From NCBI GenBank assembly GCA_046583095.1, contig JAYGDB010000050.1:1-27262 (forward strand): 27,262 nt of DNA. The letters run 5' to 3'. The translations under genes were made by a program, and so were the position numbers. Below the pieces are notes generated by a model. That model saw only the letters and a program-made list of their open reading frames with translations. It did not search any database and was not told the origin of the DNA. This document shows, piece by piece, positions 1-8,183 of this stretch. Origin of the DNA: JAJDAN01 sp046583095 (GTDB taxonomy: Bacteria > Myxococcota_A > UBA9160 > UBA4427). Within the stretch, counting starts at the first letter, position 1. Each line of letters opens with the position of its first letter.

Positions 1-264
1 CCGCTGGTCGAAAACCGCCTCCGCACCGCCGCGCTCCGCGGATCCGGATTGGAGCTGCTTCAAGTCCATGCCAACCGAGAAGTTCTTCTCGCCCGCCGCG
101 GTGAAGACGAGCACCCGCACCTCGGGGTCGTCGGCTGCAGCGTTCACGGCCTCTTCGAGTTGGTCCATGTACTCGAACGACATGCGGTTGATCGGATCGT
201 CGTTGTTCGTGAGGGTGAGGACGCCCCCGTCTCGCTCGACCAGGAGAGCTTCGCGGTCGGTCAT
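1..264 (-). CDS. enoyl-CoA hydratase/isomerase family protein, N-terminal part (runs off window)
   Basis: The minus strand from the ATG at 264 is open to the window edge (88 codons). It reads like the start of a crotonase-fold protein: a beta-rich opening (DGGVLTLTNNDDPINRMS), then a stretch ending in VRVLVFTAAGEKNFSVGMDLK. The last part matches the crotonase pattern in which a small-residue loop (F-S-x-G-x-D) forms the first half of the oxyanion hole that binds the CoA thioester carbonyl. Family members hydrate or isomerise enoyl-CoA in beta-oxidation and related pathways; the substrate cannot be told from this fragment. A GGAG lies about 8 nt before the ATG. The second oxyanion-hole segment and the catalytic glutamates would lie outside the window. 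Confidence 0.8.
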   Translation of the reverse strand, partial: MTDREALLVERDGGVLTLTNNDDPINRMSFEYMDQLEEAVNAAADDPEVRVLVFTAAGEKNFSVGMDLKQLQSGSAERGGAEAVFDQR

Positions 265-604
265 GGCTCGGTCTCCATCTATCTCTCCGTTACAGGGTCC
301 GTTGGGCGACAGCCGGGCATCTACCCCGCCCAGGCGCGGCCACGATCAGCCGAGTCTAACGGAATCAGCGAACTCGAAGCTTCTATCGGCTTGCCTGTGT
401 TGGAGTCGGGCTGTGCCGAACAGGAGCCGCAGCATTAGGAGCAGGCGCAGGGCGGGTGAGCTTGCGGGCAACTGCGTCCTGGGCGGAGGATTGGCGAACG
501 AGGCGGGTCGATGCGGGCCGTCTTTGCCGCTCCTGGCGAGCAGCGATCGGCACCCAGCTGCCGTCGATGGCCGTCTGTGGCGTGGGTGCCCGCTCGTTTC
601 CTGG

Positions 605-745
605 TCAGGCCGGCGCGTGCCGCTCGTTTGTCATCTGGGTGCGCAGACGCCGCGCCTTCACCGACGCGTGCAGGGCGATCGCGATGCCCCATGCGAAGAC
701 GGCTACGTCCCAAACACCCGCCGCTGTGATTCTCGGTGACTTCAT
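605..745 (-). CDS. small putative membrane protein, 46 aa
   Basis: This short frame is missed by length cut-offs. The ATG at 745 is preceded by GGGGGAGG with about 5 nt spacing, one of the strongest Shine-Dalgarno sequences in the window, and the frame closes with TGA at 605. The product begins MKSPRITAAGVWDVAVF and holds one hydrophobic segment (about residues 7-27), followed by a strongly basic tail containing KARRLRTQ. By the positive-inside rule this suggests a single-pass inner-membrane peptide with a cytoplasmic C-terminus. I recognise no family. It stands alone between the crotonase gene and the BON gene. The alternative is chance, but the ribosome site and the hydrophobic-then-basic layout argue for a real small protein. 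Confidence 0.45.
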   Translation of the reverse strand: MKSPRITAAGVWDVAVFAWGIAIALHASVKARRLRTQMTNERHAPA

Positions 746-1329
746 CTCGACCTCCCCCGTTTCCGTTCCGTCGCCCTGTCGCTTCGTGCTCTCGTCCTGG
801 CTCTCGCGCGCTCGGGGTCCCCACCGGCGTGAAATGGGCCCACCAAGAGCTTTCCAAGCCGCAGTTCCATGCCTTCCAAAGGCCCTGAGAAGGAGGTGGA
901 CGTTTTTTATTCGTGGTGTCAGGAAAAAAGCAGGAAAGTTCCGCGGAGGGGCTATGTGGTCGCGCAGGAGCATTCGTGGCAAAGAAAACGCCGTTTTTCT
1001 CAGGCCGGGTCGAGCGGCGTCTGCGGTGTCGATCGGCCGGTAGGCCGGTGGGGCGTGCGGCCGCCGGGTCGGTGGCGGGCGGTGCCGGAGGTGGCGAGAA
1101 CCCACAACCGCAGCAGACCAGGGTAGAGAGCAGAAGGAACGCGCTCCGGACGCGCATCTGCAACGAGAGACTTCGAGCCGTTGCAAGAGAGGATAGGAAA
1201 AAGGGGAAGGAAGCGAGCCTTTGAGCCCGGGTTCGAGTTCCGGTACGGTCTGACATTCCTTGTCCCGCAGCGATCCGCGGGCGAGAGTTCGGGCCGCTGC
1301 GATGCAGCAAGAACCCGATCGAGGTGAGC
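746..1329. other. intergenic stretch with no convincing gene
   Basis: About 580 bp without a supported gene. A minus-strand frame from the ATG at 1157 has a lipoprotein-like opening (basic MRVR, hydrophobic FLLLSTLV, then Cys) followed by a proline-rich stretch. It has no ribosome site, its later composition is not protein-like and it runs over the 46-codon gene, so it may be a decayed lipoprotein gene or chance. A perfect 7-bp inverted repeat TGCAACG/CGTTGCA lies at 1159-1165 and 1179-1185. A second, at 1266-1301, is listed separately. T-loop-like bases at 1227-1243 do not extend into a tRNA. Confidence 0.5.
1266..1301 (+). repeat. inverted repeat in the leader of the BON lipoprotein gene
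   Basis: CGCAGCG (1266-1272) and CGCTGCG (1295-1301) are perfect complements around a 22-nt GC-rich loop that contains CCGCGG. The repeat ends 28 nt before the ATG at 1330. It is not followed by a T-tract, so it is not a typical Rho-independent terminator. It may form an mRNA leader hairpin or be a protein-binding site; function is unknown. Confidence 0.35.
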
Positions 1330-1701
1330 ATGCGACGAGGTGGCGCACGAGTCCTGGCCACAGTGGCCTTGCTTCTTGTGATCATGCTTCCGGCGACGGG
1401 ATGCCTCTTGCTCGCAGTGGGAGGTGCCGGGACCGCCGCGTACGAGGTCGCCAAGGACGACCGGACGATCGGGACGAAGCTCAAGGACGGCTCCATCACG
1501 AGTTCCGTCAAGACCCGCCTCCTGACCGACGAGCGCATCAACGCCCTCGACGTCAACGTCGATACCTACGAGGGCGTCGTCACACTCCACGGGCACGTCG
1601 AGACGAGCGGCGACCGCGCGCGTGCGATCGAGATCGCGCACGGGGTGAAGGGAGTCCGGAGCGTGACCTCGAAGTTGCGGGTGCTTCCCGCCTCGAAGTG
1701 A
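1330..1701 (+). CDS. BON-domain lipoprotein (OsmY/DolP-like)
   Basis: This 123-aa product starts with a lipoprotein signal: basic MRRGGAR, a hydrophobic core, and the lipobox A-T-G-C. After a glycine-rich linker it has one BON domain (about residues 45-120), with the typical pattern ITSSVKTRLLTDERINALDVNV, then the beta stretch VVTLHGHVET and finally the GVRSVTSKLRVLP strand. BON domains bind lipid surfaces in the periplasm and are common in envelope-stress proteins such as OsmY and DolP (YraP). I chose the ATG at 1330 because a GAGG lies 5 nt upstream; a GTG six bases earlier is in frame but lies inside that ribosome site. The gene is monocistronic-looking, 76 bp before the next gene. A role in outer-membrane integrity is inferred from the family. 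Confidence 0.8.
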   Translation: MRRGGARVLATVALLLVIMLPATGCLLLAVGGAGTAAYEVAKDDRTIGTKLKDGSITSSVKTRLLTDERINALDVNVDTYEGVVTLHGHVETSGDRARAIEIAHGVKGVRSVTSKLRVLPASK

Positions 1702-1777
1702 CCCCGGCCGGGCTGGCGCCGTGAAGCCGCGGCTCGTTCTTCCTACATCAGCCGATCGCGGCTAGCGGAGTCGCAGC

Positions 1778-2059
1778 GTGGCCGAGTTCGAGACATCTCC
1801 GAGATTGCGCCGGAAAGCGGGCATCAAACGGCTGGCCGGCCTCCTCGCCGAACTGCGCACGCTCGATGAGTTGCGTGAAGGACGGCCCGGCAACTTCCGA
1901 ATCGGTTCCCGTCCCTTTCTTCACTTCCACTACCACCCCGATGGCGAGATCGTCGCGGATATCCGGCTCTCCGATCGTGGCTTCACCCCGTTCGACGTCT
2001 CCGACGAAGCCGGGCAGCAGGAAGTTCTGTCGGTGATCGAACGTTGCCTAGGGGACTAG
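1778..2059 (+). CDS. hypothetical protein, 93 aa
   Basis: A 93-aa acidic/basic mixed protein from a GTG start with GGAG about 7 nt upstream. The N-terminal third is helical and basic (PRLRRKAGIKRLAGLLAELR). The centre holds a compact beta-like pattern with FLHFHYHPDGEIVADIRL, followed by a C-terminal helix ending IERCLGD. No signal peptide or membrane segment is present, so it is probably cytoplasmic. I do not recognise the family. Codon use is like its neighbours (high GC at third positions), and the His-rich central strand with an acidic C-terminal part looks like a folded small domain rather than a spurious frame. There is no functional clue from the neighbours. Confidence 0.65.
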   Translation: MAEFETSPRLRRKAGIKRLAGLLAELRTLDELREGRPGNFRIGSRPFLHFHYHPDGEIVADIRLSDRGFTPFDVSDEAGQQEVLSVIERCLGD

Positions 2060-2222
2060 CCGAATCCGGACCGCCCTTCGGTTCGCAGCGACGCGAGACG
2101 CCGAGAATCCCCCGAGGGACAGCCTAGGCCCGCGGCCCCGAGTTTCAGACCCCGAGGACATCTCCCGATAAGCAGGTGGTAGTGCGCCGGCCCTGCTTGT
2201 AGGCGGTGCCGACACTCGAAGA

Positions 2223-2251
2223 TTGCTTATTCTCGTGGGCGTCGATATCGA
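2223..2251 (+). promoter_or_regulatory. possible sigma-70-type promoter before the ftsE gene cluster
   Basis: TTGCTT (2223-2228) and TATCGA (2246-2251) are separated by 17 nt, the optimal spacing. The -35 is fairly close to consensus and the -10 is weak. It sits in the 255-bp gap before the ftsE-coupled hypothetical gene and would start transcription near 2258, placing the 2270-2294 hairpin in the 5' leader. Confidence 0.25.
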
Positions 2252-2269
2252 TTGACGCGACTCGGGTTC

Positions 2270-2294
2270 TTGCCCCCTGTCAGGGTGGGGGCAA
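2270..2294 (+). promoter_or_regulatory. perfect 8-bp hairpin just upstream of the ftsE cluster's first gene
   Basis: TTGCCCCC (2270-2277) pairs exactly with GGGGGCAA (2287-2294) around a 9-nt loop, TGTCAGGGT. It ends 20 nt before the ATG at 2315. There is no T-tract, so termination by this element alone is unlikely. A leader structure or operator is possible. Function is unknown. Confidence 0.4.
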
Positions 2295-2314
2295 TCGGGG
2301 GGACGAGTTCGGGG

Positions 2315-2805
2315 ATGGTCGGCGGATTCAACAACAACTTCCGCTATCGCGGTGTCCTGTTCCACGTCCAGACCGAGGCCAATGGTGCCTCCAACCCGCA
2401 CGTCATCACCCATCTGTTTCACGGTGGGAACATCCTCGCATCGGAAAAGCTCGACTACTCGGACAAGCTCGACCTCGGCGAGGACGAACTCGATCAGGTG
2501 GTGCGGGAGCTGATGGAGAAGCAGCACCAGGCGATGCTCCAGTGCTTGCAGCGAGGCTCACACGACCGCGTGATTCTCGAACGCCTCGGGGCCGGGGTCT
2601 TCTCCGAAGTTCCAGCTCCCCAGCAGAGCAAGACCGACGCCACCGCTGTGACTCGCCGCACCACCACGCCCGCGCCCCCGGCCGATTCACCTGCACGTGA
2701 GCCGATGCGCACATTCGGAGACAGCCCCGTCTCGCAGAAGCCCCTCGACGAGGTGGTCCTCGAACACCTGGTGGAGAACGCGCGCAAGCGGAAGCGCAAG
2801 AACCG

Positions 2806-2809
<4 letters not shown>
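2315..2809 (+). CDS. conserved-looking hypothetical protein translationally coupled to ftsE
   Basis: A 164-aa soluble protein. Residues 1-80 look like a compact domain opening MVGGFNNNFRYRGVLFHVQT, with THLFHGGNILASEKLDYSD in the middle and a helix around VVRELMEKQHQAM. A Thr/Pro/Ala-rich linker follows (about 98-125). The C-terminus is an amphipathic helix (LDEVVLEHLVENA) and a very basic tail KRKRKNR. I recall similar proteins in deltaproteobacterial genomes but know of no assigned function. I chose the ATG at 2315 because the conserved-looking block begins there and the frame's upstream TTG (2252) would place the 2270-2294 hairpin in coding sequence. Its TGA overlaps the GTG of ftsE by 4 bp, so it is probably co-translated with FtsE and may act with FtsEX; that role is inference only. 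Confidence 0.75.
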
Positions 2810-3530
<721 letters not shown>

Positions 3531-3531
<1 letters not shown>

Positions 3532-4433
3532 TGCGTTCCGGAGTTATCGCGCTGAGTCTCGGCCGCTCGACCCTTCGCGGATTGCGTGCAAGTCCGGTGA
3601 CGACTTCGATCGCCGTACTCACGATCGCAGCGGCGTTGGTGCTGGCCGGGGGCTTCGGCCTGCTCGTAACGAACATGGGAGACCTGCTCGCACGCTTCGG
3701 TGCAGAACTGCACGTGGTCGCGTATCTCGAAGCGGGCCTGGGCGACGATGAACTTCGCGCGCTCGCGGCCAGTGTTTCGACCGTGGAAGGTGTCGAAGAC
3801 GTGAAGATTGTTTCGAAAGCAGAGGCCCTCGATCGCTTCCGCGAGTCGGTGGGTGGCGCTGCACTTCTGGAAGGACTCGCGGACAATCCGCTGCCTGCTT
3901 CCCTCGAGGTGGCCCTTCAGCCGCGGGACCGGACGCCCGAGGGCGTCGCGATCGTGGTGGGCGCGCTCTCCGGGTTGCCGGGGATCTCCGAGTTGGCGCA
4001 CGGCCAGGAGTGGGTGGAAGGGTATGCGCGCTTTGCCTCGCTGGTTCGTGCTGGCTCACTCGGGCTCGGGCTCATCCTTGCAGTTGCGGCCTTGATGATC
4101 GTCGCGAACACGATCCGGCTGGCCGTCTACTCGCGGGAGGACGAGAGTGAGATCCTGCTGCTCGTCGGCGCGAGTCGCTCGTTCGTTCGCATCCCGTTTC
4201 TGCTCGAGGGCGCACTCCAGGGGGCGATTGGCGGAGCGCTCGCGGTAGGGCTCCTGTATCTAGGCTTCGTCGTCTTCCTGCCCAGTCTCGAGTACGGGCT
4301 CGAGTTCGTGCTGGGCAACACCGCACCCCATTTCTTCTCCTCGGGCCAGGCGATGGCCCTGATCGGGGCCGGCGGCGGCCTCGGGCTGCTGGGCTCGCTG
4401 ACAGCGGTGCTCGGCGGGAGGCCGGCTTCGTGA
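3531..4433 (+). CDS. ftsX: cell-division protein FtsX
   Basis: A 300-aa integral membrane protein with the FtsX layout: TM1 about 24-46, a periplasmic domain about 48-172 rich in acidic and aliphatic residues, then TM2 about 174-198, TM3 about 222-250 and TM4 about 272-296. The cytoplasmic loop after TM2 carries the hallmark NTIRLAVYSREDESEILLLV and GAS, the segment that couples to FtsE. The periplasmic domain is the known docking site for EnvC-type coiled-coil activators in proteobacteria. Its ATG shares one base with the ftsE stop (TAATG), and its own stop overlaps the next start. FtsEX-EnvC thus form one transcriptional and probably translational unit. Confidence 0.93.
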
Positions 4434-5578
4434 AGCGGGCGGTCCTGGCGCTGGTCTCGCTGTGGGTGGCTGCACCGGCCCTCGCCCAGGCTGTCCCGGA
4501 ACTCGATGAGCTACGCGACGCGATTCTCGAGAGCCGCGAGCGGGTAGGCCAACACGAGCGGAAGGAGCGCGCCATCCTCGAGCAGCTGGATCAGAGTAAT
4601 CGGCTGCTGGCTGCACTCGGTCGCGAAGTGCGTGGGGCGACTGCCGACGTCAACAGGGCACAGGAGCAAGCGACGCACTTCGAGCGCCGGAGTCGCCTCG
4701 CAAGACGCCGCCTCGAAGCGACTCGGGAGGCCATGTCGCGTCGTGTGGTCGCCCTCTACAAGGCGGGGGCGGTGGGCCCGGTGCGCTTCCTGTTCGCATC
4801 CGAGACGATGCCCGAGCTGCTCCGTCGCGCCGCTGCGCTCGAGACCTTCGTCGAGTACGACGCGTCCCTGGTGGAGCGCTATCGCGACTATCTAGTCGCC
4901 TACGATGATCTCGAGCAGGAAGCAAAGCTGGCGATGCTCGTCCGCAAGCAGGCGACCGCTCGGCTGACGAAGCGCTCCGGGCAGCTCAGCGAGGAACGCG
5001 GCGAGCGCCGTCGGATCCTCTCGCGCGTGCGCAACGACCGCACCTCCGAGCGCATGCTGCTGGTGGAACTCGAGAAGGCGGCACGCGCTCTCGAAGAGAC
5101 GCTCCAGGCCCTGGGCGACACGGGTGGAGGCCGTCCGCCGGCGGTGAGCCGGGGCTTCGCGAAGCGGAAGGGGAGGCTCGCCGCACCCGTCGACTCGGTG
5201 ATCGAGCGTGCCTTCGGCAAGGTGGTGGACGCGGAGTTTCAAACCGAGACCTTGCGCAGGGGCGTCGACTTCGCGGCGTCCGATGGCGAGTCCGTCCGTG
5301 CCGTTGCACCCGGCGCGGTTCGCTTCGCGAGTTGGTTCCGGGGCTACGGAGAACTCGTGATCGTCGATCACGGAGACAGCTACTTCACAGTCTCGGGTCA
5401 CCTGGGCGAGATTTTTGTGCAGGTGGGCGACGTCGTGAGCGAGGGAGACACCTTGGGCACCGTCGGCGAGACGGGATCCCTTACCGGCCCTCGCCTCTAC
5501 TTCGAGATCCGACACGGCAGCCGGCCGCAGGATCCCGCGGACTGGCTCGAATCGCGGGGCAGGCTCGCCTCGCCGTGA
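4430..5578 (+). CDS. envC: EnvC-type murein hydrolase activator with degenerate LytM (M23) domain
   Basis: A 382-aa exported protein: signal peptide 1-19 ending APALA, a long Arg/Glu-rich coiled coil about 22-225, a Gly/Pro linker, and a C-terminal LytM domain about 275-375. Active M23 peptidases carry H-x-x-x-D and a late H-x-H. Here the first His position is Arg276 (D280 is kept) and the late motif reads R355-L-Y357-F-E, so zinc chemistry should be lost; His324 remains. The same degenerate LYFEIR pattern occurs in E. coli EnvC, which does not cut peptidoglycan but activates amidases AmiA and AmiB. The GTG start overlaps the ftsX stop by 4 bp. I infer that it couples FtsEX to septal amidases; no amidase gene is in the window. 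Confidence 0.88.
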   Translation: MKRAVLALVSLWVAAPALAQAVPELDELRDAILESRERVGQHERKERAILEQLDQSNRLLAALGREVRGATADVNRAQEQATHFERRSRLARRRLEATREAMSRRVVALYKAGAVGPVRFLFASETMPELLRRAAALETFVEYDASLVERYRDYLVAYDDLEQEAKLAMLVRKQATARLTKRSGQLSEERGERRRILSRVRNDRTSERMLLVELEKAARALEETLQALGDTGGGRPPAVSRGFAKRKGRLAAPVDSVIERAFGKVVDAEFQTETLRRGVDFAASDGESVRAVAPGAVRFASWFRGYGELVIVDHGDSYFTVSGHLGEIFVQVGDVVSEGDTLGTVGETGSLTGPRLYFEIRHGSRPQDPADWLESRGRLASP

Positions 5579-5594
5579 TGATTCGCTTTCGACC

Positions 5595-5617
5595 AGCCTG
5601 CTAGGCTCCCGTTTTTT
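5595..5617 (+). terminator. short hairpin plus T6 between envC and ctpA (weak terminator or promoter)
   Basis: AGCCT (5595-5599) and AGGCT (5603-5607) form a 5-bp stem with a 3-nt loop, followed by CCCG and six T (5612-5617). The stem is short, so termination would be partial at best. The same bases contain TGCTAGGCT, which can be read as an extended -10 (TGn then TAGGCT, 5602-5607) giving ctpA its own start; no good -35 is visible. Confidence 0.3.
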
Positions 5618-5640
5618 CAAGGGATCAGAGAGGTTCACCG

Positions 5641-7026
5641 ATGTCCACGCACCCGCGCGAGCGACGACTGCTCGCGTCTTTCTTCGCCGGCGCTGTGACG
5701 GCCGCGCTGCTCCTCGGCGTTACTCTCAGTGTCCGGACAGCCGACGCGTCTCGTTACGAAGACCTGAGCCTCTTCACCCACGTCCTCTCGCTGGTGCGTG
5801 GCAGCTACGTCGAGACCGTCGACGAGCACGACCTGTTACGCGGGGCCGTGCGCGGCCTCGTCCACAAGCTGGATCCCCACTCTTCCTTCATGGATATCGA
5901 TGCCTATACGGAGATGCAGGTCGACACCCGCGGCGAGTTCCAGGGTCTCGGGATCGAGATCACGAAGGCCCAGGGCGAAGCCATCGAGGTGGTCTCCCCG
6001 ATCGAGGGAACGCCCGCCGCCAACGCCGGCATCCAAGCGAGAGATCGGATCGTCTCGATCTGCCCGACCGAGCGTCCCGAGGGCTGGAGCGAGGACTGCC
6101 GGCCGACGCAGGAGATGTCGCTCTTCGAGGCCGTCTCGCTGATGCGCGGCCGAAAGGGAACCGAGATCACGATCTACGTTTTGCGTGAGGGCTTCGACGC
6201 GCCGCAGGCCTTCAAGATCCAACGGGATGTCGTGAAGGTGGCATCGGTCGAGGGGAGCCTCCTCGAAGACGGGATCGCCTATGTTCGGGTTCGCTCGTTC
6301 CAAGAGGACACGGCAACCGAACTGCGGGAGGCATTCGCGAAGATCAGTCTCGAAGCCGGTGACGTCTTCAGCGGCCTCGTGCTCGACCTGCGGGACAACC
6401 CGGGTGGACTCCTCGACCAGGCCGTGCAGGTGGCCGACGAGTGGCTGGCCGAGGGGCTCATCGTCTACACGCAAGGGCGCGATGTCAGTCAGCGTCAGGA
6501 CTACCACGCGCGGCCCCAGCGCGGCAACAACGACTACCCGATCGTCGTCCTCGTGAACGAAGGCAGCGCGAGCGCGTCGGAGATCGTGGCCGGCGCTCTG
6601 CAGGATCACAAGCGCGCGCTGGTGCTCGGTGTAACGACCTTTGGCAAGGGCTCCGTCCAGACGGTTTTCCCGCTGGAGGACGGCTCCGCGTTACGCCTCA
6701 CGACGGCGCTCTACTACACGCCGTTGGGTCGCTCGATCCAGGAGGTCGGCATCGAGCCGGACATTGTCGTGCAGGATTCCCCGCCCGCGGCGGTCGTGAC
6801 CGGTCGCCGGGTTCGGGAGCGAGATCTGCAGGGTCATTTCACCCACGAGCAGGCCGATCCCGATCGAGAAGAGCCGAAGGAGGCGTCTGGGGCCCTCGAG
6901 AGCAGAGAAAAGACCGACGTCCAGTTGGACCGTGGTATCGAGGTGCTCAAGAGCTGGACCTATTTCCACGATCTGCGCCCGCCCCCGCCGGCCCGGGCGA
7001 GTGCGGTTCCTCTCGCGACGGAGTAG
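5641..7026 (+). CDS. ctpA: S41 C-terminal processing protease (CtpA/CtpB type)
   Basis: A 461-aa protein with an N-terminal signal anchor (about 10-31), a PDZ domain (about 95-185) and an S41 protease core. The motif NEGSASASEI holds the nucleophile, which I assign to Ser311. Lys336 and Gln340 sit in FGKGSVQ, giving the 25-residue Ser-Lys spacing known from B. subtilis CtpB. LVLDLRDNPGGLLDQAV is also typical. Such proteases trim or degrade envelope proteins, including cell-wall hydrolases. An ftsEX-envC-ctpA order fits control of septal hydrolases. The PDZ domain carries an insertion with Cys141 and Cys153 that may form a disulfide. A charged C-terminal extension (about 395-425) precedes the final helix. 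The ATG has AGAGAGG about 8 nt upstream. Confidence 0.92.
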   Translation: MSTHPRERRLLASFFAGAVTAALLLGVTLSVRTADASRYEDLSLFTHVLSLVRGSYVETVDEHDLLRGAVRGLVHKLDPHSSFMDIDAYTEMQVDTRGEFQGLGIEITKAQGEAIEVVSPIEGTPAANAGIQARDRIVSICPTERPEGWSEDCRPTQEMSLFEAVSLMRGRKGTEITIYVLREGFDAPQAFKIQRDVVKVASVEGSLLEDGIAYVRVRSFQEDTATELREAFAKISLEAGDVFSGLVLDLRDNPGGLLDQAVQVADEWLAEGLIVYTQGRDVSQRQDYHARPQRGNNDYPIVVLVNEGSASASEIVAGALQDHKRALVLGVTTFGKGSVQTVFPLEDGSALRLTTALYYTPLGRSIQEVGIEPDIVVQDSPPAAVVTGRRVRERDLQGHFTHEQADPDREEPKEASGALESREKTDVQLDRGIEVLKSWTYFHDLRPPPPARASAVPLATE

Positions 7027-7031
7027 CGCGC

Positions 7032-8120
7032 GTGCCCGCCCCCGTCGGCCGCGATCTCGAACTCACCCGGAGCGAACTGGAAGCCTGGCTACCCGAGCCG
7101 CTCGCGGCGCGCTTCGGCGACGTGGCGGACGTACACGTCGGCGAGCTGACCGGTCCCGAAGCTACGGGCTTTTCGAGCGACACTCTGTTGTTCGACGTCT
7201 CCTGGAAGGGTTCGGATGGACTCCAGGAGCTGGGGCTCGTGGCGCGAATTCGACCGATGCGAATGTTCCTGTTTCCCGAGTACGACCTGGACGCCCAGTT
7301 CCGGATTCTCTCTGCACTCGAGCCGACGGACGTGCCGGTCCCGCAGCCGTACTGGCAGGAGAAGACCGGTGACGTGATCGGATCGCCCTTCTACCTGATG
7401 GCACGAATCGCGGGACGCACGCCCGCCGACAACCCGCCGTACAACGCCGCGGGTTGGTTGACCGAGGTCGACGCCGAAGAGCGCACCGCCATCTGGCGTG
7501 ACTATCTCGAGACGCTGGTCAAGATCCGGCGTCTCGACGTGGACGCACTCGGCCTGGGCCTCCTTGCGAAGCCCGAGCTCGGGGACACGCCCCTGGCCCA
7601 GGAACTCAGCTACTACGAGAACTATCTCGAATGGATCTATGCGGGACGCGAGCATCCCCACGTCTCGAGATCCCTACCGTGGCTGCGGGCGAATCTTCCA
7701 GAGCAGGGCGATCCCGTCCTGTCGTGGGGCGACGCGCGGATCGGAAACATGATCTTTCAGCACGGCCGGGGTGTCGCGGTGCTCGACTGGGAGATGGCGC
7801 GGCTCGGCGATTTCCGAATGGATCTCGCCTGGGGGCTCTTCCTCGACCGCTACCACACCGAGGGCAACAACGTCGAGCGTCTGCCTGGTTTCATGAACCG
7901 CGAACAAACCCTCGCCCTCTATCAGGAGATTGCGGGTTCTGCGGTCGAGAACATCGAGTGGTTCGAGGTGCTGGCCGGCATGCGCTTCTCGGTGATCCTC
8001 ACCCGACTCGCCCAGCAACTGATGGATCAGGGCTTCCTCCCGAAGGACACGGACTTCGAGTGGAACAACCCGGTTTCGAATCTCCACGGCAAGCAGCTCG
8101 AAGAACTCGGGATCGGCTAG
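7032..8120 (+). CDS. APH-family phosphotransferase (ACAD10/11-like)
   Basis: A 362-aa aminoglycoside-phosphotransferase-fold protein. The catalytic loop reads SWGDARIGNMIF (Asp234, Asn239), with Trp232 where classic kinases have His; the metal-binding motif is LDWEMA (Asp252). The WGDxRxGN form is typical of the large acyl-CoA-dehydrogenase-associated branch (ACAD10/ACAD11-like), for which small-molecule hydroxyl phosphorylation, for instance of hydroxyacyl-CoA, has been described. The substrate here is unknown. The GTG at 7032 is 5 bp after the ctpA stop and begins the recognisable protein; the frame is also open upstream inside ctpA, but that part is a shadow. It looks like an inserted metabolic gene between envelope and DNA-repair genes. 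The crotonase at the left edge is the only other possible acyl-CoA enzyme here. Confidence 0.8.
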   Translation: MPAPVGRDLELTRSELEAWLPEPLAARFGDVADVHVGELTGPEATGFSSDTLLFDVSWKGSDGLQELGLVARIRPMRMFLFPEYDLDAQFRILSALEPTDVPVPQPYWQEKTGDVIGSPFYLMARIAGRTPADNPPYNAAGWLTEVDAEERTAIWRDYLETLVKIRRLDVDALGLGLLAKPELGDTPLAQELSYYENYLEWIYAGREHPHVSRSLPWLRANLPEQGDPVLSWGDARIGNMIFQHGRGVAVLDWEMARLGDFRMDLAWGLFLDRYHTEGNNVERLPGFMNREQTLALYQEIAGSAVENIEWFEVLAGMRFSVILTRLAQQLMDQGFLPKDTDFEWNNPVSNLHGKQLEELGIG

Positions 8121-8143
8121 CGAGACCGATGCTGCAAGCTCCA

Positions 8144-8168
8144 GGTCGCGTCACCGGCTGACGCGGTC
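8144..8168 (+). repeat. hairpin in the gap before xseA
   Basis: A 7-bp perfect stem (8147-8153 with 8159-8165; core CGCGTCA/TGACGCG) around CCGGC, extendable to 10 bp with two G-T wobbles. It has no T-tract, so a classic terminator is unlikely. It overlaps the place where a -35 for xseA would lie and could be an operator or mRNA 3' structure for the phosphotransferase gene. Confidence 0.35.
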
Positions 8169-8183
8169 CGCTAGCCTGCCCCG

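Noticed and set aside
435..1157. Minus-strand frame with lipoprotein-like start MRVRSAFLLLSTLV then Cys
   Set aside because: No ribosome site, no standard lipobox, later residues are not protein-like, and it overlaps the better-supported 46-codon gene in another frame. A decayed lipoprotein gene cannot be excluded.
1225..1255. tRNA-like T-arm (CCGGG, TTCGAGT, TCCGG at 1227-1243)
   Set aside because: The following TACGGTC has no 7-nt partner about 60 nt upstream, there is no anticodon stem, and the loop-closing G-C is a G-T.
4430..5578. Active M23 endopeptidase
   Set aside because: Arg276, Arg355 and Tyr357 replace the zinc-binding histidines, so an activator role is the better reading.
6441..7031. 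Upstream extension of the phosphotransferase frame
   Set aside because: It lies inside ctpA, which has intact catalytic motifs in its own frame; the recognisable kinase starts at 7032.
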